Positions 16,914 to 25,639 of a DNA stretch of 48,130 bases are shown one piece after another; the stretch's first letter is position 1; the number at the start of each line of letters is the position of its first letter. The position numbers were made by a program, and so were the translations under genes. Source of the stretch: an uncultured Prevotellaceae bacterium (GTDB lineage Bacteria; Bacteroidota; Bacteroidia; Bacteroidales; Bacteroidaceae); assembly GCA_902783165.1 (NCBI GenBank), contig CACZPU010000087.1:1-48130 (forward strand). The letters are read 5' to 3'. The notes beneath the pieces are model-generated. The model ran no database searches. It was not told the origin of the DNA and saw only the letters and a program-made list of their open reading frames with translations.

Positions 16914-19900
16914 ATGAAACAATTCAGATTAGTGGACAATATATTGGGATGGGTGGCATTCTTTGTCGCTGCATTCGTATATTGTAGTACCATTGAGCCT
17001 ACAGCCTCTTTTTGGGACTGTCCGGAATTTATCGATACAGGTTACAAACTGCAGATTGGCCACCCACCAGGTGCACCGTTCTTCATGCTCACGGCCAACC
17101 TGTTCACACATTTCGTAAGCGATCCCACCCAGGTGGCACGCATGGTGAATATGATGAGCGCATTGCTATCCGCATCGTGCATCATGTTCCTTTTCTGGAC
17201 CATCACCCACCTTACCCGCAAGTTGATATTGAAAGATTGGAATGACCTGTCCCTGCAAAAGATAATTGCCATTGAGGCAAGCGGTATGGTAGGCGCCCTC
17301 ATCTACACCTTCAGCGACACTTTCTGGTTTAGCGCTGTAGAAGGAGAGGTATATGCCTATTCATCGGCACTGACCGCTCTGGTGTTCTGGCTAATACTGA
17401 AATGGGAAGACCATGCCGACGAGCCGCACAGCGACCGCTGGCTGGTGCTTATCACATACATAACTGGACTGAGCATTGGTGTCCACCTGCTCAACCTGCT
17501 CTGTGTGCCCGCCATCGTGCTAGTGTTCTACTACAAGAAATTCCCCAATGCTGACCTGAAGGGTTCCCTCATGGCGCTTGGCATTTCGTTTGTGCTGGTG
17601 GCCGCCATTCTCTATGGAGTTGTTCCCGGCATCATCACCGTGGGCGGATGGTTCGAACTATTCTTCGTGAACACGCTCGGCATGCCGTTCAATACAGGTG
17701 AGATTGTATATATCTTCCTGCTTGTGTGCATTGTGATATGGGCTATATGGGAGACTTATCAAGAAAAGAATCTCATACGTCAGAACATTGCATTTATGGC
17801 TGCTGTGGCCATGCTTGGTATTCCTTTCTACGGCTATGGCATCACAGCAGTGATCATAGGCGTGATTGTGTTGGCACTACTGTGGTTTGCCTTGCAATGG
17901 AAACGAGGAGAGAAGGCTTTTGTCACGCCGCGCATCAAAAACACCACGCTGCTATGTATGCTCATGCTGATGATTGGCTACTCAAGTTACGCGCTGATTG
18001 TGATACGCTCGTCGGCCAACCCGCCGATGGACCAGAACTCGCCAGAGGATATCTTCACGTTGGGCAGCTATCTGAGCCGCGACCAATATGGCGACCGCCC
18101 GTTGTTGTACGGGCAGGCTTACACATCGCAAGTGGAGTTCGAACGCGACGGCGACTACTGCAGGGCTCACTCGAAGGAGGGCGCTCCTGTATATCAGCGT
18201 AAGGAAAAGGCCTCTGCAGATGAGAAAGACTCCTACTTCGTAGTACGCAACAAAGTAGATTACATTTATGCCCAGAACATGCTGTTTCCCCGCATGCACG
18301 ACTCCAACCACGCTGCCGCATACGATAGTTGGATGAAGGGGGCACCAAGCTGGTTGCCACAAGGCACCGACGTTCCCTATGACCGTTGTGGAGAACCCAT
18401 CATGGTTCATATGCCATCGCAAGCGGAGAATCTTTTCTTCTTCCTCTCCTACCAATGCAACTTCATGTACTGGCGCTACTTCATGTGGAACTTCGCCGGT
18501 AGGCAGAACGACATTCAGGGCAACGGCGAACTGGAGCATGGCAATTGGCTGACAGGTATATCGTTCATAGACAACATGCGCTTGGGCGACCAGAGCATGC
18601 TGCCAGACGACTTGAAGAACAACAAGGGACACAACGTGTTCTACTGTCTGCCGCTGTTGCTTGGCCTTATCGGACTGTTCTGGCAGGCCTACCGCGGGCA
18701 GCGGGGAATCCGCCAGTTCTGGGTGGTGTTCTTCCTGTTCTTCATGACCGGACTAGCCATCGTGATATATTTGAACCAGACTCCTTTGCAGCCACGTGAG
18801 CGTGACTATGCCTACGCTGGTTCATTCTACGCTTTTGCCATTTGGTGCGGTATGGGAGTTGCAGCCATCTACGATTTGCTGAAAAAGAAACTTAAGAACG
18901 TAAACGGCACAGCCATTGCCGCCGTGGTGGCAGTAGTCACGCTGCTGGTACCTATTCAGATGGCAAGCCAGACATGGGACGACCACGACCGAAGCGGGCG
19001 CTATGTTTGCCGTGATTTCGGACAAAACTACCTCATGTCACTTCAAGAGGAAGGCAATCCGATTATCTTCACAAATGGCGACAACGATACTTTCCCATTG
19101 TGGTATAACCAGGATGTTGAGAGCGTGCGAACCGATGCACGTGTCTGCAACCTGAGTTATCTGCAGACCGATTGGTATATCGACCAGATGTGTCGCCCAG
19201 CCTACGACTCTCCTTCTGTACCTATTACATGGCCAAGACTTGACTATTGTTCCGGCACCAACGAATATGTGGAAGTGAACCCGGGCATCAAGAACCAGCT
19301 GCTGGAATTCTATCAGGAGAATCCCGAGGTTGCAAGGCAACAGTTTGGCGACGAACCGTTTGAGTTGAAGAATATCCTCAAGTATTGGGTACGCTCTAAA
19401 GAGGACAATAACCACGTTATCCCCACCGACACTGTCTATGTCACAATCGACAAAGAGGCTGTAAAGAAAAGCGGAATGATGATGGCAAGCGACTCTATTC
19501 CCGACAAGATGGTAATATCGCTCGCAGGCAAACGCTCGCTTTATAAAGGCGACCTGATGATGCTTGAGATGATCAGCCAATGTAACTGGACCCGTCCGGT
19601 TTACGTTGCCATCACCGTTGGACAAGAAAACTACATGAATCTCGGCGACAATTTCGTGCAGGAAGGATTGGCCAACCGCATCACTCCATTCACCACCAAA
19701 AACAATGGCGCCAAGAATTTCGACACCGAGAAAGTGTACAAGAACATGATGACTCGATTCAAGTTTGGTGGCATAGAGAAGAAAGGCATCTATATCGATG
19801 AAACCGTTATGCGCATGTGCTACACTCATCGCAGGCTTTTCGCCCAGCTGGCTCTCCACTTGATTGCCGAAGGTAAGAAGGACAAAGCGCTTAAGGTGCT

Positions 19901-20249
19901 TAATTATGCAGAAAAGGTGATACCAACCTATAATGTTCCAATGAATTACTTGAGTGGAGGATTGGATATGGCCAAAGCATACAATTCGATAGGCCAGAAA
20001 GAGAAGGCTCGTCAATTGTTGACAGACATTTTCAAAAATGCACATCAATATATGGTCTGGTACACCTCGCTCGACAACAATGTGATGTTGGGCTATCAGC
20101 AAGACTGCATCATGAATATATATATCATGCAGAACTGCATACAGGAAGCCGACAATGTTGACACCAAATTTGCCGACAAGCTTTATAAGCAGTTGGAAGA
20201 GGTGGCTGGTGTCTATCAGAGCAAGGGTGGCCAAATCATGGAAAACTAA
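16914..20249 (+). CDS. DUF2723 / GT117-family membrane glycosyltransferase
   Basis: A 1111-residue protein. The N-terminal half contains about a dozen membrane helices of the DUF2723 family, with the acidic motif FWDCPEFIDTGYKLQIGHPP near residues 32-51, as in GT-C glycosyltransferases where such acids sit at the active site. The C-terminal half is soluble and probably periplasmic. The family (GT117) includes vertebrate TMEM260, a protein O-mannosyltransferase; Bacteroidota members are likely lipid-linked-sugar-dependent transferases modifying exported proteins or glycans. It heads a plus-strand series with a polysaccharide deacetylase 17 bases downstream. Sugar and acceptor are unknown. Confidence 0.88.
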   Translation: MKQFRLVDNILGWVAFFVAAFVYCSTIEPTASFWDCPEFIDTGYKLQIGHPPGAPFFMLTANLFTHFVSDPTQVARMVNMMSALLSASCIMFLFWTITHLTRKLILKDWNDLSLQKIIAIEASGMVGALIYTFSDTFWFSAVEGEVYAYSSALTALVFWLILKWEDHADEPHSDRWLVLITYITGLSIGVHLLNLLCVPAIVLVFYYKKFPNADLKGSLMALGISFVLVAAILYGVVPGIITVGGWFELFFVNTLGMPFNTGEIVYIFLLVCIVIWAIWETYQEKNLIRQNIAFMAAVAMLGIPFYGYGITAVIIGVIVLALLWFALQWKRGEKAFVTPRIKNTTLLCMLMLMIGYSSYALIVIRSSANPPMDQNSPEDIFTLGSYLSRDQYGDRPLLYGQAYTSQVEFERDGDYCRAHSKEGAPVYQRKEKASADEKDSYFVVRNKVDYIYAQNMLFPRMHDSNHAAAYDSWMKGAPSWLPQGTDVPYDRCGEPIMVHMPSQAENLFFFLSYQCNFMYWRYFMWNFAGRQNDIQGNGELEHGNWLTGISFIDNMRLGDQSMLPDDLKNNKGHNVFYCLPLLLGLIGLFWQAYRGQRGIRQFWVVFFLFFMTGLAIVIYLNQTPLQPRERDYAYAGSFYAFAIWCGMGVAAIYDLLKKKLKNVNGTAIAAVVAVVTLLVPIQMASQTWDDHDRSGRYVCRDFGQNYLMSLQEEGNPIIFTNGDNDTFPLWYNQDVESVRTDARVCNLSYLQTDWYIDQMCRPAYDSPSVPITWPRLDYCSGTNEYVEVNPGIKNQLLEFYQENPEVARQQFGDEPFELKNILKYWVRSKEDNNHVIPTDTVYVTIDKEAVKKSGMMMASDSIPDKMVISLAGKRSLYKGDLMMLEMISQCNWTRPVYVAITVGQENYMNLGDNFVQEGLANRITPFTTKNNGAKNFDTEKVYKNMMTRFKFGGIEKKGIYIDETVMRMCYTHRRLFAQLALHLIAEGKKDKALKVLNYAEKVIPTYNVPMNYLSGGLDMAKAYNSIGQKEKARQLLTDIFKNAHQYMVWYTSLDNNVMLGYQQDCIMNIYIMQNCIQEADNVDTKFADKLYKQLEEVAGVYQSKGGQIMEN

Positions 20250-20266
20250 AAAGAGCATGATTGCTG

Positions 20267-20875
20267 ATGATTGAACGCCCAGCCAGATATATAAGACAGT
20301 TCTATCCACATGCCACGTGGAGGATGGACCCCGACGAACATGCGGTATACTTGACATTCGACGATGGGCCTATCCCCGAGTCTACACCGTTCATCTTGAA
20401 GACGCTGGCTGACTTTAATGCGAAAGCCACGTTCTTCATGGTGGGCGATAATGTGAGGAAATATCCACATCTGTTCCAACAAATTGTCGACGGTGGGCAT
20501 CAGGTGGGCAACCATACTATGAACCATATTGGAAGTTTCAAACACTGGACAACCACCTATATCATCAACACGTTTCAAGCAAACGAACTGATTCATGCTC
20601 ACCTTTTTCGTCCCCCACATGGATGGATGCGACATAGTGTGTACTATTGGCTCAAAAAATATTTTCGTGTGGTGATGTGGGATGTCCTGACTCGCGATTA
20701 TTCCAAATGGATGACATCAGAAGATGTGGTGAACAATGTGAAAACTCTCACGCGCAATGGCAGCATCATCACATTTCACGATTCGCTGAAGAGTATCGAC
20801 AAGCTGTATACTGCATTGCCCGAATCGCTACAGTGGCTGAAAGACCAAGGATACGAGTTCAAGATTTTCCCTTAA
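20267..20875 (+). CDS. polysaccharide deacetylase-family protein (CE4/NodB)
   Basis: A 202-residue NodB-homology protein. Catalytic motifs are all present: LTFDDGP (Asp32, Asp33), GNHTMNH (metal ligands His83 and His87), RPP at 115-117, MWDVLTRDY near 137, and ITFHDS with His171. It hydrolyses N- or O-acetyl groups from sugars. There is no signal peptide or membrane anchor, so it appears cytoplasmic, unusual for an enzyme acting on wall polymer and more consistent with a precursor substrate. The start is ATG 20267; a TTG at 20261 is in frame. It lies 17 bases after the GT117 gene and 4 bases before queH. Confidence 0.88.
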   Translation: MIERPARYIRQFYPHATWRMDPDEHAVYLTFDDGPIPESTPFILKTLADFNAKATFFMVGDNVRKYPHLFQQIVDGGHQVGNHTMNHIGSFKHWTTTYIINTFQANELIHAHLFRPPHGWMRHSVYYWLKKYFRVVMWDVLTRDYSKWMTSEDVVNNVKTLTRNGSIITFHDSLKSIDKLYTALPESLQWLKDQGYEFKIFP

Positions 20876-20879
20876 CGGC

Positions 20880-21482
20880 ATGTCTAAAAGAAAAGAGTCT
20901 ATTGTTATTCCTGAAGGTGTTACAGAAGTGTTGTTGCATGCCTGCTGCGCCCCGTGCTCATCAGCCATTGTGGAATGGATGGTGAATAACGGAATAAGGC
21001 CGACTATCTTCTACTTTAATCCGAATATTTTCCCCGTCGGAGAATATATCATACGAAAGGAAGAAAGCAAAAGACATGCAGAAAGTCTTCATCTGCACTG
21101 GATTGACGGAGACTATGACCATCAGAATTGGCTGCATTCCGTCAATGGAATGGAGAAGGAACCGGAAAGGGGAAAGCGATGTGAATGTTGTTTCAGGCTA
21201 CGTCTTCTGGCTACAGCCAAGAAAGCGCATGAAATAGGCATCAGCCATTTCGCAACAACACTTGCATCGTCACGATGGAAAGACTTGGAACAAATAACCC
21301 GTGCCGGTTATGCTGCTCAAGAAATGGTTGAAGGAACCCACTTTTGGGCACAAAACTGGCGCAAAGGAGGATTGCAAGACCGCCGCAACGAGCTCTTGAA
21401 AGAATATGGTTTTTACAACCAGCAATACTGTGGCTGCGAATTCAGCATGGCAAGACTAAAACATGATTTCGACAATTCATAA
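20880..21482 (+). CDS. queH: epoxyqueuosine reductase QueH
   Basis: A 200-residue protein of the DUF208/QueH family, which performs the last step of queuosine synthesis, reducing epoxyqueuosine in tRNA with iron-sulfur chemistry. The diagnostic cysteines are present: HACCAPCS (Cys22, Cys23, Cys26), RCECC (Cys101, Cys103, Cys104) and YCGCEFS near the C-terminus. It replaces the unrelated QueG. It is packed between the deacetylase gene (4-base gap) and the RraA-type gene (18-base gap), so it shares a transcript with functionally unrelated genes. No other queuosine gene is in the window. Confidence 0.93.
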   Translation: MSKRKESIVIPEGVTEVLLHACCAPCSSAIVEWMVNNGIRPTIFYFNPNIFPVGEYIIRKEESKRHAESLHLHWIDGDYDHQNWLHSVNGMEKEPERGKRCECCFRLRLLATAKKAHEIGISHFATTLASSRWKDLEQITRAGYAAQEMVEGTHFWAQNWRKGGLQDRRNELLKEYGFYNQQYCGCEFSMARLKHDFDNS

Positions 21483-21500
21483 TAAAAACAATCTACTAAA

Positions 21501-22193
21501 ATGAAACTTTGGAAAGACGACAAACAACTATTCGACATTGCAAGAAAAGAACTATTTACTGCTCTTGTTGGCGATGTCCTTGACAAAATGGGTTATCAAC
21601 ACCAATTTTTGGCACCTACCATCAAACCATTAAGACAAGATATGGTGACAATAGGAAGAGCTATGCCAGTGCTGGAAGCCGATGTCTTTACTGAAAAAAC
21701 AGAAGGCACTCACAACCCCTTGATGAACAAACCGTTCGGAATAATGTTTGAGGCGCTCGACAGCTTACAACCAGACGAAGTGTATATATGTTCTGGATCC
21801 TCTCCTCGCTATGCTCTTTGGGGCGGGCTAATGAGCACACGAGCCATAAAGCTTGGTGCTGCAGGAGCAGTCGTTGACGGTTATTCACGAGACACACCTG
21901 AAATATTACATCTCAATTTCCCGACTTTCTCTATGGGCGGATATGCACAGGATCAAGGACCACGCGGAAAAGTCATCGACTATCGACTGCCTATTGAATT
22001 TAACGGAATTCGTGTAAATCCGGGCGATATCGTTTTCGGCGATTTGGATGGTGTTATTATCGTTCCAAAAGAAACTGTAAACGACGCCTTCGAAGCAGCC
22101 ATCGAGAAAGCCCGTGGCGAGAAACTTGTGAAACGAGCTCTTGAAGAAGGCATGAGCACTGTAGAGGCTTTTGCTAAATTCGGCATTATGTAA
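21501..22193 (+). CDS. RraA-family protein, probable class II pyruvate aldolase
   Basis: A 230-residue member of the RraA/HMG-aldolase family. The active-site signature GG...RD is intact (Gly108-Gly109, Arg130-Asp131), followed by GDLDGVIIVP (181-189) and the typical C-terminal GMSTVEAFAKFGIM. Family members include RraA, the RNase E inhibitor, and 4-hydroxy-4-methyl-2-oxoglutarate aldolases that release pyruvate with Mg2+. Its place at the head of a sugar-acid cassette favours the enzyme role: cleaving a 2-keto-3-deoxy (or 4-hydroxy-2-oxo) acid to pyruvate and an aldehyde. The gene begins 18 bases after queH; I find no TAnnTTTG promoter in that gap. The substrate is inferred. Confidence 0.78.
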   Translation: MKLWKDDKQLFDIARKELFTALVGDVLDKMGYQHQFLAPTIKPLRQDMVTIGRAMPVLEADVFTEKTEGTHNPLMNKPFGIMFEALDSLQPDEVYICSGSSPRYALWGGLMSTRAIKLGAAGAVVDGYSRDTPEILHLNFPTFSMGGYAQDQGPRGKVIDYRLPIEFNGIRVNPGDIVFGDLDGVIIVPKETVNDAFEAAIEKARGEKLVKRALEEGMSTVEAFAKFGIM

Positions 22194-22224
22194 CAAGTAA
22201 CATTCACATAAACTATTTATCATT

Positions 22225-22968
22225 ATGAATGCATTTAGAATAGATGGGAAAAAAGCCGTCATTACTGGAGGCGGAAGTGGATTAGGATTTGGCATTGCCA
22301 AGATATTTGTTGATGCCGGTGCCAACGTAGTCATCATAGGAAGAAACGAGGAAAAATTGAAAAGTGCACAACATGAACTTGGCGAACAATGTACTTATAA
22401 GGCCTTCGATGTTACCCAATTGGACAAGATTCCAGCCCTGGTTGAAGAAATTGGCAATGTGGACATTCTCGTCAACTGCGCAGGTGTTCACCTTAAGAAA
22501 TGGGCTTGGGAAGTGACAGACGAAGAATTTCAAAACGTTCTCAATGTTCATGTCATGAGCGTATTCGCTCTTTCTCGTGAAGTTGCCAAAGGTATGGCTC
22601 AGCGGGGGGAAGGCTCCATTATCTTGATTAGCTCAATGACAGCCATCATGGGAATGAAACAAGTAGTTGCCTATACTACCGCCAAATCCGCCATACTCGG
22701 ATTACAGCGTGCCCTGGTTGCCGACCTTTCAGTTAAAGGCGTACGAGTAAACACCATTGCACCGGGTTGGATTGACACACCCATGCTCCACAAGGCAATA
22801 GACAACGACGCTCCTCGCAAGGCAAAAATACTCGACCGCATCCCCACTCGCTCGTTTGGAGATCCTGACGATATTGGATATGCTGCTCTCTATCTGGCAT
22901 CACCGGCCGGCAAATATGTCAATGGTGTGTTCCTTCCTGTTGATGCAGGCGCTGCAGAGGCTTTCTAA
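22225..22968 (+). CDS. SDR-family dehydrogenase (gluconate 5-dehydrogenase-like)
   Basis: A 247-residue classical short-chain dehydrogenase. The nucleotide-binding motif is TGGGSGLG near residues 14-21, then NCAG, the catalytic Ser in LISSMT, and YTTAK holding Tyr and Lys. The C-terminal IAPGWIDTPM is also typical. The start resembles gluconate 5-dehydrogenase and KduD-type enzymes, which interconvert keto and hydroxy groups of sugar acids. In this cassette it would either oxidise the entering sugar acid or act on the keto-deoxy acid. It lies 31 bases after the RraA-type gene and 18 bases before the transporter. SDR assignment is certain, substrate not. Confidence 0.88.
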   Translation: MNAFRIDGKKAVITGGGSGLGFGIAKIFVDAGANVVIIGRNEEKLKSAQHELGEQCTYKAFDVTQLDKIPALVEEIGNVDILVNCAGVHLKKWAWEVTDEEFQNVLNVHVMSVFALSREVAKGMAQRGEGSIILISSMTAIMGMKQVVAYTTAKSAILGLQRALVADLSVKGVRVNTIAPGWIDTPMLHKAIDNDAPRKAKILDRIPTRSFGDPDDIGYAALYLASPAGKYVNGVFLPVDAGAAEAF

Positions 22969-22986
22969 TACTCTTTCTTTTATAAT

Positions 22987-24252
22987 ATGGAAAAGAAGAC
23001 TAATATAAGGTGGATTGTTGTTGGGCTCTTGTTCTTTGCAACAACCATCAACTATATTGACCGTCAGGTAATCGGATTGCTCAAGCCATATATCCAAGAT
23101 GACTTGCATTGGAGCGAAACCGACTATGGCTATATAGTTACAGCGTTCCAGATAGCTTATGCAATAGGAATGCTAGCATGTGGAAGACTTCTGGACAAGG
23201 TTGGAAGCAAACTGGGCTATTCAATCGCAATCATTGTATGGAGCCTTGGAGCTGTAATGCATGCCGCCGTAAAATCGGTTGTAGGTTTCGGTGTTGCACG
23301 AGCAGTCTTGGGACTTGGCGAAGCTGGCAATTTCCCTGCTGCCGTTAAAACCATTGCCGAATGGTTTCCCAAGAAAGATCGAGCCTATGCCACAGGTTTG
23401 TTCAATTCTGGTTCTACCATAGGCGCTATTGTTGCTCCTATCATCGTTGTAAGTATTACTTTACAATGGGGGTGGCGTTGGGCATTTATTATTACCGGTT
23501 TACTGGGATTCATTTGGGTAGTTGCCTGGTGGTTGATTTACAAAGCTCCTCATGAAAACCCGAAAGTAAATGCTGCCGAACTAGAATACATTCATTCAGA
23601 CGAAGAAACAGAACAAGAGAAAGCAGAAGAACAAAGAAAGGCCGTTACATGGAAGCAACTGTTCAGGTTCAAGCAGACCTATGCCATTGTCTTCTCACGT
23701 TTTGTCACCGATTGGGTGTGGTGGTTCTTCCTTTTCTGGACTCCTGATTTTCTGAACAAGACTCATGGAGTTGACTTAAAGGCTACCGTCTTGCCCTTGA
23801 TCATCATCTATTTTATGTCAAGCATTGGCGGCATTTACGGCGGAGCCGTTTCTTCACAATTCATTAAGGCTGGAAGGTCTATCGATTTTGCTCGCAAGAC
23901 CACCATTCTCATTTTTGCGTTACTGGTGTTGCCACTGAATGCTGTTCCATATATTCATAACATATGGATTGTAGTATTAATCATTGGTCTTGCCACATCA
24001 ACCCATCAAGCGTGGGCGTCAAACATCTTCACAATAGTTTCGGATGTCTATCCCAAACATGTGGTGGCTTCCATGACAGGTATCAGTAGCGTTGGTGGAG
24101 CCATCGGCGGTGCTTTGGCATCATCCTTCGTCGGCCTTATTCTCGATCTGACTGGTAGTTATGCCACTATTTTCATGATTGCAAGTTGCATGTACTTACT
24201 GGCTTGGCTCACTCTGAAGCTTTTTGTCCCCATCCGACAAGTCAATATTTAA
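22987..24252 (+). CDS. MFS sugar-acid transporter, ExuT-like
   Basis: A 421-residue inner-membrane carrier with the usual 12 membrane helices and a hydrophilic mid-loop (about 200-225). The first helix ends TTINYIDRQVIG, the mark of the anion:cation symporter branch that includes hexuronate (ExuT), galactonate and glucarate transporters; GLGEAGNFPAAVKTIAEWFP is also typical. It would import a carboxylated sugar with protons. The charged substrate class is the main clue that this cassette degrades an acid rather than a neutral sugar. It is followed after three bases by the SAF-domain gene. Confidence 0.88.
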   Translation: MEKKTNIRWIVVGLLFFATTINYIDRQVIGLLKPYIQDDLHWSETDYGYIVTAFQIAYAIGMLACGRLLDKVGSKLGYSIAIIVWSLGAVMHAAVKSVVGFGVARAVLGLGEAGNFPAAVKTIAEWFPKKDRAYATGLFNSGSTIGAIVAPIIVVSITLQWGWRWAFIITGLLGFIWVVAWWLIYKAPHENPKVNAAELEYIHSDEETEQEKAEEQRKAVTWKQLFRFKQTYAIVFSRFVTDWVWWFFLFWTPDFLNKTHGVDLKATVLPLIIIYFMSSIGGIYGGAVSSQFIKAGRSIDFARKTTILIFALLVLPLNAVPYIHNIWIVVLIIGLATSTHQAWASNIFTIVSDVYPKHVVASMTGISSVGGAIGGALASSFVGLILDLTGSYATIFMIASCMYLLAWLTLKLFVPIRQVNI

Positions 24253-24255
24253 AGA

Positions 24256-24528
24256 ATGAACACGAATAATTTTATTCTTTTGAACGATTGCGACAATGTT
24301 GCTGTTCTGCTGAAAGACCTTCATCAGGGAGAACAAATTGAAGTCAATGGCAGTCATATTGTACTGGCAGAAGACATTTGCTATCAGCACAAGGTTGCCA
24401 TCCGACCAATAGCTAAAGGAGAAAACATTCTTAAATATGGTCTCCCCATTGGGCATGCCACTAAAGACATTGCTGCTGGGGAACATGTTCATGAACATAA
24501 TCTCACATCTAACTATAACATCAAATGA
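24256..24528 (+). CDS. UxaA-type dehydratase, small (SAF-domain) subunit
   Basis: A 90-residue protein equal to the N-terminal SAF domain of altronate/galactarate dehydratases. Family marks: AIRPIAKGENILKYGLPIGH, then ATKDIAAGEHVHEHN, where the His residues belong to the active site. In UxaA this domain is fused to the large domain; here it is a separate gene, as in two-subunit relatives such as sulfolactate sulfo-lyase (SuyA/SuyB). Its partner is the 25640-26821 gene, with the enolase-superfamily gene in between. Its TGA overlaps the ATG of that gene (ATGA), so the two are translationally coupled. Confidence 0.87.
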   Translation: MNTNNFILLNDCDNVAVLLKDLHQGEQIEVNGSHIVLAEDICYQHKVAIRPIAKGENILKYGLPIGHATKDIAAGEHVHEHNLTSNYNIK

Positions 24529-25637
24529 TTATAAAGAAGATTGAAACATGGTGGGTTCGCCGTAACAAATGCCTGTTCGACGACAAGCGAAAAGGCAAAA
24601 GTGCAATGGATTGGGACGTGTTGGTGCTAAAACTTACCACCGATACAGGAATCGAAGGCATTGCCACCGCTTTGGCCGCTCGTTCAGGCCATGTTACAGA
24701 AGCATATATCACTGAGAATATTGCCCCTGTGGTACTGGGGCGCTCACCTTATGACCATGAAAGAATATGGCACGAACTATGGAATATCGACCGCCATCTC
24801 ACATTCTTCCCCGTATATTTGCCTGGACCCATTGATGTTGCGCTATGGGATATTTGCGCCAAGGCTGCAGAAGTGCCATTGTATCAGTACCTCGGCGCTT
24901 ATCGTGAGCAACTACCCGTTTATGCTAGCGGATTGTTTCATCCAACAGAACAAGAATACATAGATGAAGCGCTGTATTATAAATCAAAAGGCATCAGTTG
25001 CTACAAGGTTCATCCTTGTGGCCCTTGCGAGATGGACATGCAAATACACCAGCACCTCCGCGATGCTGTTGGCAATGATTTTATGCTGATGAGCGACCCT
25101 GTTGCAGAATACACTCTAGACGAGGCTATACGCGTAGGAAGACAATTGGAACGTCTGAACTATGTTTGGTTGGAAGAACCGTTTCGCGACTTCGAACTTT
25201 ACAAATACACACAACTTTGCGAAACACTCGACATCCCCATTGCCGCTACAGAGACAACACGTGGTTGCCATTGGGGGGTTGCACAAGTGATCAACCAAAA
25301 AGCAGCAGATATTGTTCGCGCCGATGTTTCTTGGAAATGTGGCATTACCGGTACGATGAAAATAGCCCATCTTGCGGAGAGTTTTGGAATGAACTGCGAA
25401 ATCCACACCACCACCATGAACTACATGGATATTGTTAATCTGCATGTGTCGTGTGCTATTCGAAACTGTAAATGGTTTGAATATTTTGTACCTGAAGAAG
25501 ACTTCCAGTTCCCGATGAAGGACCGTCTGCCTATCGAAAACGGCATCATTACCGTTCCCAAGAACCATGGCATTGGTGTTGAACTCGATTGGAATTTGAT
25601 ATCAGACAATTGTGTATCTTATAAAAAAATGGAATAG
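24525..25637 (+). CDS. enolase-superfamily sugar-acid dehydratase (mandelate racemase type)
   Basis: A 370-residue protein with the N-terminal capping domain and TIM barrel of the mandelate racemase/muconate lactonizing group. Metal ligands are Asp191, Glu217 (WLEEPF) and Glu243 (ATETTRG), spaced 26 and 26 as in D-galactonate-type dehydratases. The Asp267-His294 pair (IHTTT) would be the acid/base dyad. On the opposite face the usual KxK is K161-V-H163. Such enzymes abstract the alpha-proton of a sugar acid and eliminate water to a 2-keto-3-deoxy acid. It sits between the two halves of a UxaA-type dehydratase. The specific acid cannot be told from sequence. Confidence 0.88.
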   Translation: MIIKKIETWWVRRNKCLFDDKRKGKSAMDWDVLVLKLTTDTGIEGIATALAARSGHVTEAYITENIAPVVLGRSPYDHERIWHELWNIDRHLTFFPVYLPGPIDVALWDICAKAAEVPLYQYLGAYREQLPVYASGLFHPTEQEYIDEALYYKSKGISCYKVHPCGPCEMDMQIHQHLRDAVGNDFMLMSDPVAEYTLDEAIRVGRQLERLNYVWLEEPFRDFELYKYTQLCETLDIPIAATETTRGCHWGVAQVINQKAADIVRADVSWKCGITGTMKIAHLAESFGMNCEIHTTTMNYMDIVNLHVSCAIRNCKWFEYFVPEEDFQFPMKDRLPIENGIITVPKNHGIGVELDWNLISDNCVSYKKME

Positions 25638-25639
25638 GA

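Noticed and set aside
19038-20357. Minus-strand frame of 439 codons opposite the GT117 gene
   Set aside because: No family motif, no promoter, and the opposite strand encodes a recognised protein over the whole length.
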